Shown here one piece after another: positions 16,348-23,650 of a stretch of 64,000 nucleotides of DNA. The notes under the pieces are model-generated. The model was not told where the DNA came from and made no database searches. It saw only the letters and a program-made list of their open reading frames with translations. Source of the stretch: Pantoea sp. alder81 (GTDB lineage Bacteria > Pseudomonadota > Gammaproteobacteria > Enterobacterales > Enterobacteriaceae). Both the position numbers and the translations under genes were made by a program. The stretch lies in contig NZ_JAIUDA010000002.1 in NCBI RefSeq assembly GCF_020179835.1, positions 558,001 to 622,000 of the forward strand, read 5' to 3'. The number at the start of each line of letters is the position of its first letter. Position 1 is the stretch's first letter.

Positions 16348-18189
16348 ATGCCTAGCGGAATCTTTGAGACACAGGACATCCCAGCACCACAAAGTAATAT
16401 CCAGCCACAACAGGCTGTAGCTCCAGCTCCGGGAAATGGTAGCGTTTTAGCTGCTGGCTTCCAAGGGCTTACCCAGCTCTTAGGAACAGGCTTAAACATC
16501 TACGCTAATAACCAAAAACAAGAAGCGGTTAAACAGAAGAATTCAGCCACTGCTGGGTTTGCTCAGACTATTACAACTTTGAACGAAGGCGTAGCACAGG
16601 GGCGTATTTCACAAGCTGATGCTCAGCGTAGACAGCGTGTGGAATTTAATAAGCTGATTGCTTCTCACCCTGAATATACAGACGACTTGGTAGCGCTTAA
16701 TAGTGGATTAGCAAAATCCTCTGGCTTAGGAGACACCCTTGCACAAGGCACCGCTGTTGAACAGCAATTCCAAGCTGACCTCAAGAAAGCTACAGGCTCA
16801 GGCTGGATTACTCAGGGTATGACTGAAGACCAGCAGCAGGACGCAGTTACACAAATGCGCCAGCAAGAGCACTCAGCACAGCAAATGGATTTCTACAGCA
16901 AACAGTTGAACATCCAAAACCAGAAGCTGTCTTTACAGGAGAAGAGCGCCAACATTGCTAACGCTCAGGCGCAGCGTGCTAATGCAGTGATGGAAGCCAA
17001 AATGAAGGCTAACCAGCTTCAGGTACGTAATGGCCTTAATGGAGCTGTACAGGCTGAATATGACCGCCAGCGTAATCAGATTGCAGCTATTCAGCAGAAT
17101 AATGTTATGACACCAGAGCAAAAGGTGCAGGCGGTTACACAGCTTCAGCAGCAGTTTGAAGGACAGCTCATGCAATATAGGGGCATAGCGGGGAGTGATT
17201 ATGTGGATGGACTTACTAAGCCCTTCCGAGATATGTACAAAGCAGGTAGCGATTATGCATCGGGTAAGGTGACAGCGGATGTTTATAATGCTCAGATTGA
17301 CGCAGCAAACGCTAAAGCATTGCTCCCATTCGCTGCTGACCCTAAATATGCCACTCCATTGGCCTTGGCTAAAACTCTTGGCCCTGCTGCTGGTGCTTCT
17401 ATCATTAACCGCGTCACTCCGCAGCTAATGGATAAATACGATGAGATTATGAAGGGATATAATTATAATCCCACTTCAGCTAACCCATCAGATAAAGCAG
17501 ACACAAAAACTCATACCGACATTCTCAAATCTACCATAGATGCCCTTTCAAGTAAGTCTCCACTGATTGACGATGTGAAAGGAGCGCAGAGTGAAATTCA
17601 TCAACACGTTAATGCTATTCTATCTGGAACGGTAGATTTTGCTTCCTCTCAGAAATCCCCTAATCAGATGAATAACGTAATGGATTTTTTAGCTTCTCCT
17701 CAGTTCCTCAAATATAAACAGATGGGTGGTACTGTGGATGAAAGCGTTGCGGCTAACATTGAGAATGTCATTGGCACTAACTACACCGATAAGCTTGCTC
17801 CAGCAATACAACAGGCGTGGAAGTATGCTCAGGTCACTACAGGCTTCACTGTAGATACGTCAGCCAAAAGCCAATACAACGTAGGCTTTGCCAATGTCCA
17901 GCAGCAGACACAGAGCAGTGAGGGAGCATTAGAATATGTATTCCGCTCCGGTTCTCTTACCTTCCGTCCTAAGAAAGGTTATGAGGGTAATCCTGCTGTA
18001 GTCGCTAAGGCTAAAGATCTTAATCAGCAAGTGGCTCCTCTTGTAAACCGCACTGTACGAGCTGCTGCACACCTTCAAGGTAATGAAGATTTTGATGCTC
18101 AGTGGAACAAATATAAAGATGAATTCTTTGGCCCTGAGAATACGCAGCCAGTAGCACCAGAAGGCGGGGAGGCAGCCAATGGCCGTTAA
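16348..18189 (+). CDS. Second ejection-like virion protein (613 aa)
   Basis: An Ala/Gln-rich, almost wholly helical protein. The N-terminus is Pro/Gln-rich (SNIQPQQAVAPAPGNGS) followed by a small hydrophobic patch. Long coiled-coil stretches span about residues 150-260 (QEKSANIANAQAQRANAVMEAKMK). Composition, size and order after the 1596-aa gene resemble the T7 gp15-type internal virion proteins that pair with the largest ejection protein. Leader AATAATAAAATAGGAAAAC. No enzymatic motif is visible. The call rests on general resemblance. Confidence 0.5.
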   Translation: MPSGIFETQDIPAPQSNIQPQQAVAPAPGNGSVLAAGFQGLTQLLGTGLNIYANNQKQEAVKQKNSATAGFAQTITTLNEGVAQGRISQADAQRRQRVEFNKLIASHPEYTDDLVALNSGLAKSSGLGDTLAQGTAVEQQFQADLKKATGSGWITQGMTEDQQQDAVTQMRQQEHSAQQMDFYSKQLNIQNQKLSLQEKSANIANAQAQRANAVMEAKMKANQLQVRNGLNGAVQAEYDRQRNQIAAIQQNNVMTPEQKVQAVTQLQQQFEGQLMQYRGIAGSDYVDGLTKPFRDMYKAGSDYASGKVTADVYNAQIDAANAKALLPFAADPKYATPLALAKTLGPAAGASIINRVTPQLMDKYDEIMKGYNYNPTSANPSDKADTKTHTDILKSTIDALSSKSPLIDDVKGAQSEIHQHVNAILSGTVDFASSQKSPNQMNNVMDFLASPQFLKYKQMGGTVDESVAANIENVIGTNYTDKLAPAIQQAWKYAQVTTGFTVDTSAKSQYNVGFANVQQQTQSSEGALEYVFRSGSLTFRPKKGYEGNPAVVAKAKDLNQQVAPLVNRTVRAAAHLQGNEDFDAQWNKYKDEFFGPENTQPVAPEGGEAANGR

Positions 18190-18220
18190 AGCCCCTACAA
18201 TGATCTAGGAACGAATATAT

Positions 18221-18290
18221 GCCCTTCTAATGCATCTGTACCACTACAGGCCTAATAGTGGCTCACAGATCGTCTGAAGGGCTTTATTTT
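18221..18290 (+). terminator. Extended three-stem hairpin with U-rich tail
   Basis: GCCCTTC pairs with GAAGGGC (18221-18227/18276-18282), ATCTGT with ACAGAT (18234-18239/18265-18270), CCACTA with TAGTGG (18241-18246/18256-18261), nested around loop CAGGCCTAA and followed by TTTATTTT. This may be a terminator for the 613-aa gene. The internal loops and three perfect stems make a structured small RNA or RNA-level control element another option. Confidence 0.6.
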
Positions 18291-18340
18291 CGATGTATTG
18301 CATCACTTATAACAATAATAAATAAAGGAGCCATAGAATA

Positions 18341-18559
18341 ATGGCAGACGTTACACACGCCTCTCTGACAGGCGTTGATTTACATGAGTGCAAGGGGGCA
18401 GCAGCCGCTACGTCTGGTCAATTCCTCATTGCTACAGGCTCAGGAACAGCCACCTTTCAAACTCTCTCATCCATCCCCGCTACAGTGACAGTGAGCGGAG
18501 TGACACTGGCATCTCTTATTGCTCGCATTGCAGCGCTGGAATCCAAAGTGGGAACATAA
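18341..18559 (+). CDS. Phage fibre/decoration-like protein (72 aa)
   Basis: Begins MADVTHASLTGVDLHECKGA, a wording seen in short phage head-fibre or tail-associated proteins (VTHASLTG.NLHE.KG). A Thr/Ser-rich beta-like middle follows (GTATFQTLSSIPATVTVSG), and a short trimer-type coiled coil (LASLIARIAALESKVG) ends it. Leader AATAATAAATAAAGGAGCC. Likely a virion surface protein, supporting a virion-related role for this module. Confidence 0.55.
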   Translation: MADVTHASLTGVDLHECKGAAAATSGQFLIATGSGTATFQTLSSIPATVTVSGVTLASLIARIAALESKVGT

Positions 18560-18594
18560 TCGAGAGGGGCAATCGAACAGATTGCAAGATATAC

Positions 18595-18759
18595 ATGGCC
18601 TCTCCAACTGTAGACGCTATAGATTTCCTCTTAGTCTCCCTAGGCGTAGCCCCATTAAAGGTGATTGCGTACATGTGGTGGAGGTGGAGGAAAAAGAACA
18701 GAGAAGAGGCATTAACCAAAGCTTTGCATGATGCTCTTCAGAAACCTGAAGAAGGTTAA
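18595..18759 (+). CDS. Small protein with one membrane helix (54 aa)
   Basis: Starts MASPTVDAIDFLLVSLGVAP and continues through a short hydrophobic helix into a strongly basic Trp/Arg/Lys stretch (WWRWRKKNREEALTK). The topology (hydrophobic then cationic) resembles small phage membrane or lysis-associated proteins. RBS is weak. It sits 35 bp after the fibre-like gene. Function is unassigned. Confidence 0.4.
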   Translation: MASPTVDAIDFLLVSLGVAPLKVIAYMWWRWRKKNREEALTKALHDALQKPEEG

Positions 18760-18768
18760 TATAAAAAA

Positions 18769-18800
18769 AAATTCCCTCGTCAGGGGATGGCGAGGGAAAA
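18769..18800 (-). terminator. Hairpin with U-run on the minus strand
   Basis: TTCCCTCG (18774-18781) pairs with CGAGGGAA (18791-18798); the run of eight A on the + strand before it becomes TTTTTTTT after the stem on the minus strand. It would stop leftward transcription coming from beyond 18.8 kb before it enters the virion-like genes from the antisense side. No minus-strand gene ends here. Confidence 0.5.
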
Positions 18801-18966
18801 CACAAGATAAGCGATGGATTTCGTAACACTTCCAGCTTAGCCCTTCAGTTTTAACCGTGCCACATTTTTTCATAATCTTTTCATATTTTCTTATTGGATT
18901 CCTCCACCTAATAATTCAATCTCTAATGTGTTCTGGCCTTGTGCCGCCCTACTAAGAGAGGTGAAT

Positions 18967-19182
18967 GTGTCTGTATTGAGCCAACAACTGGAACAGAACT
19001 TCGATGATGCGTGCCAGATTATTGGGCAAGTGGCTATCCAGAAAGCAGCCAGGGGAGAAGATACGAGCCGCCCTCTTCTTGTTGCGGAGATTAACAAGCT
19101 AGCTGACAGATACAAGGAACTGACTGGAGAGGAACATCTAGCTATGAGGATGGCAATTGAATCCCTAGCGCACCCTGTCTGA
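18967..19182 (+). CDS. Small helical protein, possibly AriR/YmgB-like (71 aa)
   Basis: GTG start after AGAGAGG at 5-nt spacing; longer starts back to 18928 are possible. The pattern IIGQVAIQKAARGEDTSRPL, LLVAEINKLADRYKEL and RMAIESLA loosely follows AriR/YmgB (E..LGQ...L...G..V....I...L......R..IE.L), a family of small regulators of biofilm and acid responses often found on mobile DNA. The match is weak. Confidence 0.4.
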   Translation: MSVLSQQLEQNFDDACQIIGQVAIQKAARGEDTSRPLLVAEINKLADRYKELTGEEHLAMRMAIESLAHPV

Positions 19183-19418
19183 CTATCCATAATTTTTGTG
19201 AGCTACCAGAAAGGGGCTATGCATGTAGTGACAAGCCCCCGTAGCCCCCCTTATAGCCCCCAGCAAAGCAGGCAGGATAATTTCAAAGGGAGGGGGCAAT
19301 CTTTCAGTAGATCAATATTACCAATCTCCGTCAAGCTATTTAATTTGTGTACACAGTCTTGTGAAACAGTGAACAATACATCACAATAACTACTTTATTA
19401 ACTAGGTAGGTATTAGTG

Positions 19419-19958
19419 ATGAAATACGGATATGCCCGAGTGAGTACACAGGAACAGAATACAGGCTTACAGGTAGCCGCATTAACTGAGCTTGGCTGTG
19501 AGCGTGTATATCAGGAGAACATCTCAGGGAAGAATGCTGAGAGGCCTGAGCTAATGCGTATGCTTGCTGATGCACAGGCTGGAGATACTGTGATTGTGAT
19601 GAAGTTAGACCGCTTAGCGCGTAATACACGTGATGCTCTGTCTATTGCTGATGACCTGAAGGCTAAAGGGGTTGGCTTGGTGTGTATGGATTTAGGGCAG
19701 ACTGACATCAATTCAGATATAGGCCGAGTTATATACACTGTTATTGCTGCTGTTGGTGAGTTTGAACGTAAGCGTATTCTAGAGCGTACCAACGAAGGTA
19801 AGAGAGCAGCAATGGAACGTGGAGTTACCTTTGGGCCTAAGCCTGATGAAGATCTTCACGCTTCTATCCGTGAGCTATACGCACAGGGAATGAATAAGCT
19901 AACCATTAGTAAACACCTCTCTATCTCACGCACTACAGTACACAAGGTATTGGGCTAA
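19419..19958 (+). CDS. Serine recombinase (resolvase/invertase family)
   Basis: A 180-aa protein of normal resolvase length. YARVSTQEQN carries the nucleophilic Ser9. KLDRLARNTRD and GEFERKRILERTNEGKRAAMERG give the conserved arginines and E-helix. The C-terminal helix-turn-helix is MNKLTISKHLSISRTTVHKVL. It likely resolves multimers or inverts a segment of the element. A palindrome TGTGTACACA lies about 70 bp upstream. A degenerate 16-bp motif (TTTATTAACTAGGTAGG, 19394-19410) overlaps its leader, and two better copies follow the gene. Start ATG at 19419 is preferred over GTG 19416. Confidence 0.9.
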   Translation: MKYGYARVSTQEQNTGLQVAALTELGCERVYQENISGKNAERPELMRMLADAQAGDTVIVMKLDRLARNTRDALSIADDLKAKGVGLVCMDLGQTDINSDIGRVIYTVIAAVGEFERKRILERTNEGKRAAMERGVTFGPKPDEDLHASIRELYAQGMNKLTISKHLSISRTTVHKVLG

Positions 19959-19973
19959 CTATTTCGGTAGTAG
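19958..19973 (+). repeat. 16-bp motif variant directly after the recombinase
   Basis: ACTATTTCGGTAGTAG, three changes from the main form, followed by GTATTAC. It starts on the last base of the recombinase stop codon. Confidence 0.65.
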
Positions 19974-20487
19974 GTATTACACATCCTGAAAATTAGACAT
20001 GTTTAAACGGTAATGTCAGTCAGGACACAGGGTGTTCAATTTAGAATTTAATTCGGTAGTAGGTAGTAACAAAGGGAACGAATAGCCCTAGCTGTGAGAG
20101 AGTCTTGGTGCGTTTCTGTTGACCTATGCAGCTCTGCTGCGTGCCCTATGATAGCATTGTTGGGTTAGTCAAAGTGATAAACGCCAGTGCCCTCCCGTGC
20201 ACCTTTCCATTCATACACCCTCCATAGACCATTCAAATCTCCCCCTAAATTTATATACTTTTAAATACCCTCTCGTTCAGACTATTGTTCTCTCCTCTGT
20301 ACATGCGTACGAATTCACTGACGTGTAGCAGAGTGTTAACGATGCTGTACGCTGACTCCAACACACTTGTTCACAGGAGTGAACGGGAGTCTCTGCTCCT
20401 CATATCGGAAAAAAAAGAAAATATTCATTTAGGCTTAACGCGAGCACTGCTATTGAGCTTGGGAGTCAATAAAAGTATGCGTAAAAT
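19974..20487. other. Gene-poor 514-bp stretch between recombinase and HNH gene
   Basis: Beyond the motif copy at 20047 there is no convincing gene. Small hairpins are visible, e.g. GTTCAC-AGGA-GTGAAC near 20370. A + strand frame to 20491 lacks an RBS. It could hold recombination sites for the serine recombinase or a promoter, but nothing definite was seen. Confidence 0.4.
20047..20062 (+). repeat. 16-bp motif variant, second copy after the recombinase
   Basis: TTTAATTCGGTAGTAG, two changes from the main form and 89 bp from the preceding copy, same orientation. Both downstream copies share the TCGGTAGTAGGTA form. Confidence 0.65.
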
Positions 20488-21618
20488 TTAGCACCCTCCT
20501 TTTTTAATTCGACTTAATATGTAAGGTAGAAGCTGAGAGTTGCTTAATACCTCATTATATATTTGGCTAAACTCTTGCCGAGTAAATTCATTTTCAAGCT
20601 GACTCAGCTTGCTTATTAACTCATTTGAAAAAGATTCTGTCACTCGGTTTCTCTCCCTGTCTTCCCCTTTCACCTGAGTATAATTCAAAAACTCAACCAT
20701 ACTGGCCCTTTGAATTGATGCATCACATTTTCTATATGAATAAACATCATTTAGTTCTTTAATAGAAACGTTAATTTCAAAATCAAATTCACTTTCCTCC
20801 CAATCTTCAGGAGCTAAACAATAAGATGACTTGAAAGCATCTCCTTTATATTCATTTGAAAGGCATGCAACAATTCTCAATACCCCGAAGAATTCAAGAT
20901 AGCCCAATAAAGTTCCTTCTGAAGGATTTCCCTGTATAGCTAAACAGTGCATAGGTTTGGTAAAGTTTCGTTTTATAATAATATCATCTTCTTGATAATA
21001 CCATCCAAAACATGCTTCCCCTTCTTCTCTTAAAAAAGAGAGAGCTGTATTACACATTGATGGTGCAATACCTCTACTAAAACAGAATGCAAGAAGAGAT
21101 TTTATCAATGATCTACCTTCATTCAGACCTCCAAAACGTAACTCCATATGCAAGGGATCATCTGTAATATAAACTTCTTCTACTTTCATGTTGCCTAGAT
21201 AACTGTCTATATCGAAATTAGGAAAATCTCTTTTAATACTTTTCAGAAATTGCTGAGCTTCTCTTTCATCTCTAGCCACAAAAGAAAAATTGTAGCCTTT
21301 ATCCATAGGAGTTTTATTGAAAGTAGGTTTGAAAGGAATCATCGAGCCATTTGCTCTTAAGTAATACTCCTTGCCAGATATAGTCTTGAAGGCTTGTGGT
21401 CTAACCTCACCTCTATCTCTTCTGATTACCAAAAGTAGATTGAGTGGATTGAGTTGGTTAGTAAGCTTAACATCCCAATCCTTACCAGTTTTATTATTAC
21501 AAGGATTACATATAAAACCTTTAATTGTCCTTCGACCTCCTATAGCGTTTGGAATGATATGCTCATTACTATCATTAGATGAGGTGATTTGATTTCCACA
21601 CAAAAAGCAATTATTCAT
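20488..21618 (-). CDS. HNH endonuclease, candidate defence cargo
   Basis: A 376-aa protein. The N-terminal zinc/HNH module is clear: C4-x2-C7, NEHIIPNAIGG (His20), C37-x2-C40-N. This is the HNH_5-like arrangement. Residues about 60-376 form a large uncharacterised domain with no recognised motif, a possible sensor or specificity module. The ATG is 1 nt after the integrase stop (TGAtATG), so the nuclease is co-translated with the integrase. Position beside an integrase and architecture (HNH plus unknown domain) are typical of anti-phage genes in satellites. That role is inferred. Confidence 0.75.
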   Translation of the reverse strand: MNNCFLCGNQITSSNDSNEHIIPNAIGGRRTIKGFICNPCNNKTGKDWDVKLTNQLNPLNLLLVIRRDRGEVRPQAFKTISGKEYYLRANGSMIPFKPTFNKTPMDKGYNFSFVARDEREAQQFLKSIKRDFPNFDIDSYLGNMKVEEVYITDDPLHMELRFGGLNEGRSLIKSLLAFCFSRGIAPSMCNTALSFLREEGEACFGWYYQEDDIIIKRNFTKPMHCLAIQGNPSEGTLLGYLEFFGVLRIVACLSNEYKGDAFKSSYCLAPEDWEESEFDFEINVSIKELNDVYSYRKCDASIQRASMVEFLNYTQVKGEDRERNRVTESFSNELISKLSQLENEFTRQEFSQIYNEVLSNSQLLPYILSRIKKGGC

Positions 21619-21619
21619 A

Positions 21620-22897
21620 TCAATTCTCCATTCGCCAATTTAGCCCATCAATAATATGACAAATTATTTGTAACGGAAAGGTGTGCATGTATCTAGCCGT
21701 GATGCCTGTCCCTGTCTTCTCGTGCCCTATCACCTGTTGTAAATGAGCAATGTTATTCACCCATCCGGAGGCAGCAGTGACAACGCTATGCCTGAAGCTG
21801 TGCACTATGCGGCGCTGATTATGGATGTCCCTGTATGGAATCCCCAATCTCTCCCTCAGCTCCGCCATCTCCTTACTAATCTTATTCATGTTAGAGCCTG
21901 ACACTTCAGGGAATAACTGATGCTCACAGCTTTCGACAAACTCAAGGAAACCAAGCTCAATAAGATATTGATGTAACGGCACTTGCCTAGCTGCGTTATC
22001 AGTCTTACCGTCAGTAATGAGAAGATAATGTCGAAAGCTATCATCATCAAAGCAAACCTGAGCTTTGGTAAGCGTTGCTATCTCACCACGTCTAGCGCCA
22101 GTGTATGCCAATAATAAGATGATCCACTTAAGCCATCCATCAGCATGATTGATTGCGTATGAGACAAACGAGCGCATCTCTCCAACTGAGTAGGCACCAA
22201 ACCTTTTGGAAGATGGGGGAGCTGTTACACCGTCTGTAGGAGATTTGGTTAATATTCCCTTATCATCTGTCAGGAACGTTTTGAACAGAGATTTATACAG
22301 CTTCAGGTGTTTGTGTATTGCTTCAGTGCCTATCAGGTCTTCCTGTGCTACATCGTCACAGGCTAACAGCTGTTGAATAGTCATAGCCCTGTAAGGCTGT
22401 ACAACTCGTTTAGGCAGCCCCTCCACTGCTTCCATCACGATGTGTATATCCCGTTTACTTATCCTCTCTATATCGCTCTCAGCCCCTAATAAAGCCAGTA
22501 ATGGCTCAATGTATCGCTCATTGGCTGAAGCTATGGCAACTGTCCAATTGCTCCCTCGCTGAGCTTTGTATTGATTCCATGCAGCACCAAGCGTGAAAGC
22601 TGGAGGTTCAACAATAACGGGAGCTGGCTTAGCCACTGGAGGAGGAAGCGCTCTGTCTGCCCTCTTGACCATCCTATTTTCAATCAAAGAACTGATGGCA
22701 ATGTTGAACTCTTCAGAGGAAGACAAGCCCCCCTTAACCATTAGGAGTTGAGGCATTAAAGCTATCATCAATGCGCTAGCTTCCCTGTGGCTATCGGTGT
22801 CCAGAGATCTCCTGAACATCTTTCCCTCGGGGAGAGAGAATTGAACGTAGTAGATTGAGCTGCGTTTGAAGGTGTAACGAATGCGTTTAGATAACAA
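21620..22897 (-). CDS. Tyrosine recombinase (integrase)
   Basis: A 425-aa phage-type integrase. Catalytic residues are all visible: R269 in TGARRGE, K298 in TDGKTD, H366 and R369 in HSFRHS, H392 in GHEKT, Y403 in ARYMHT. The N-terminal 80 residues are an arm/core-binding type domain. Start is TTG at 22897 after GAGGA. It lies 84 bp inside the right 74-bp repeat and points away from it. Upstream on the same strand are the duplicated TPP aptamer core and, outside the element, the native thiM promoter. Confidence 0.95.
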   Translation of the reverse strand: MLSKRIRYTFKRSSIYYVQFSLPEGKMFRRSLDTDSHREASALMIALMPQLLMVKGGLSSSEEFNIAISSLIENRMVKRADRALPPPVAKPAPVIVEPPAFTLGAAWNQYKAQRGSNWTVAIASANERYIEPLLALLGAESDIERISKRDIHIVMEAVEGLPKRVVQPYRAMTIQQLLACDDVAQEDLIGTEAIHKHLKLYKSLFKTFLTDDKGILTKSPTDGVTAPPSSKRFGAYSVGEMRSFVSYAINHADGWLKWIILLLAYTGARRGEIATLTKAQVCFDDDSFRHYLLITDGKTDNAARQVPLHQYLIELGFLEFVESCEHQLFPEVSGSNMNKISKEMAELRERLGIPYRDIHNQRRIVHSFRHSVVTAASGWVNNIAHLQQVIGHEKTGTGITARYMHTFPLQIICHIIDGLNWRMEN

Positions 22898-22980
22898 AGC
22901 TGTTCCTCATCTTGTATCAGTAGTGAATGAAAACAAGATGGAAATATCTTTATCTATATGAAGGGAAAGGGAAAGTAGCC

Positions 22981-23054
22981 CCCTACGCTGGCATTATCCA
23001 GATCAGGTCAGCGGGTGTATCTCAGCCCTGCTTTACAGGGGCACCCCGAGTCAT
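22981..23054 (-). repeat. Right attachment repeat carrying a second TPP aptamer core
   Basis: Identical to 5602-5675. On the minus strand it contains every conserved aptamer block from ACTCGGGG to AGCGTAGGG. The 3' P1 strand (AGUCA at the left end) is replaced by GGCUACU, which does not pair with UGACU, so the closing helix is lost or reduced. It sits between the native thiM promoter and the integrase gene. Whether it still senses TPP is unknown. Confidence 0.92.
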
Positions 23055-23077
23055 GGCATGGTAAACATGCCGCACAC

Positions 23078-23106
23078 AGGATAAGACGCGTAGGGGGAAT
23101 TGTAAA
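23078..23106 (-). promoter_or_regulatory. Native thiMD promoter, now driving the integrase side
   Basis: On the minus strand TTTACA (-35) is 17 bp from TATCCT (-10). The predicted RNA starts near 23071 with a GGCATG...CATGCC hairpin and then the aptamer core. Before integration this would have transcribed riboswitch-thiMD; now it reads into the integrase and HNH nuclease genes. Confidence 0.7.
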
Positions 23107-23382
23107 TCGTGGTGGTGTGCAGGGCGCGCAAAATGGCACTGAATCAAATGAGTGAAAATAATTTGATATCGTGAATTTAAAAAAGGCCTGCCTCGATCAA
23201 TTTTTATTAATATTCAACCTGCGACTGAATCTGCCAAATTTATTCTGATCATTGAAAAATCGACTAATAAACACGCGCATAAGCATTCATTGATGCACAT
23301 CAACGCTACGCCCGGCGTGGCAAGGCCTAATCCCCCTCCGGACTTGAAGAGAGTCACTGCCAATCCAATTCCGGAATCGATA

Positions 23383-23586
23383 ATGATCTCAAAATTATTC
23401 AGCTTTATTCCGCACGCCCATAAATGGCACGACATTCGTATTTCACGTAAAGGCGCAATTTGCCCTTCCGGCCGCCATTATTTTTCTACCCATGTTGAAG
23501 CCCAATGCAAAGGTTGCGGCGAGCGTTTGCATAAAATTTATTATCGCGACATTAGCGATGCGGAAGCACGCCGTTGGTTAGGATGA
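23383..23586 (+). CDS. Small protein with a CxxC knuckle (67 aa)
   Basis: Begins MISKLFSFIPHAHKWHDIRI and contains CPSG..., VEAQCKGCGERL, resembling a small zinc-binding knuckle. In-frame starts back to 23290 exist; the chosen ATG gives a compact protein and follows GGAATCG. It lies on the chromosomal side of the right boundary, reading away from the element and divergent from the thiM promoter. Function not recognised. Confidence 0.55.
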   Translation: MISKLFSFIPHAHKWHDIRISRKGAICPSGRHYFSTHVEAQCKGCGERLHKIYYRDISDAEARRWLG

Positions 23587-23595
23587 ATAACAGGC

Positions 23596-23627
23596 AAAAA
23601 AAAGCCCCGCAACATCCGTTGCAGGGC
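23596..23627 (-). terminator. Rho-independent terminator of ahpF
   Basis: GCCCTGCAAC and GTTGCGGGGC form the stem on the minus strand, followed by TTTTTTTT. It lies just past the ahpF stop. Confidence 0.9.
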
Positions 23628-23650
23628 CTTGGTGTGGCTATCGCAGAAAC

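Larger units (their letters stand above)
5602..23054. mobile_element. 17.4-kb integrative element inserted in the thiM TPP riboswitch
   Basis: Boundaries are two identical 74-bp direct repeats (5602-5675 and 22981-23054). The right-end gene is a tyrosine recombinase facing inward from the repeat. The interior is A+T-richer with different codon use from the flanks. Contents: lipoprotein, possible replication region, DNA-binding proteins, two giant ejection-like virion proteins, a fibre-like protein, a serine recombinase and an HNH nuclease. No capsid, terminase, portal or tail-tube gene is seen. Best reading: phage satellite or phage-plasmid-type island; a decayed prophage is the alternative. 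Confidence 0.9.

Noticed and set aside
18221..18290. Possible tRNA gene
   Set aside because: There is a 7-bp outer stem, but no D or T arms, no anticodon loop of 7 and no TTC box; the structure is a single nested hairpin.
20285..20491. 68-aa ORF before the HNH gene end
   Set aside because: It has a TTG start, no RBS and unremarkable composition, and overlaps the HNH stop on the other strand.
22981..23054. A second, independent TPP riboswitch controlling a thiamine gene
   Set aside because: It is base-for-base identical to the left copy, lacks the P1 3' strand and precedes an integrase; it is the attachment duplicate.
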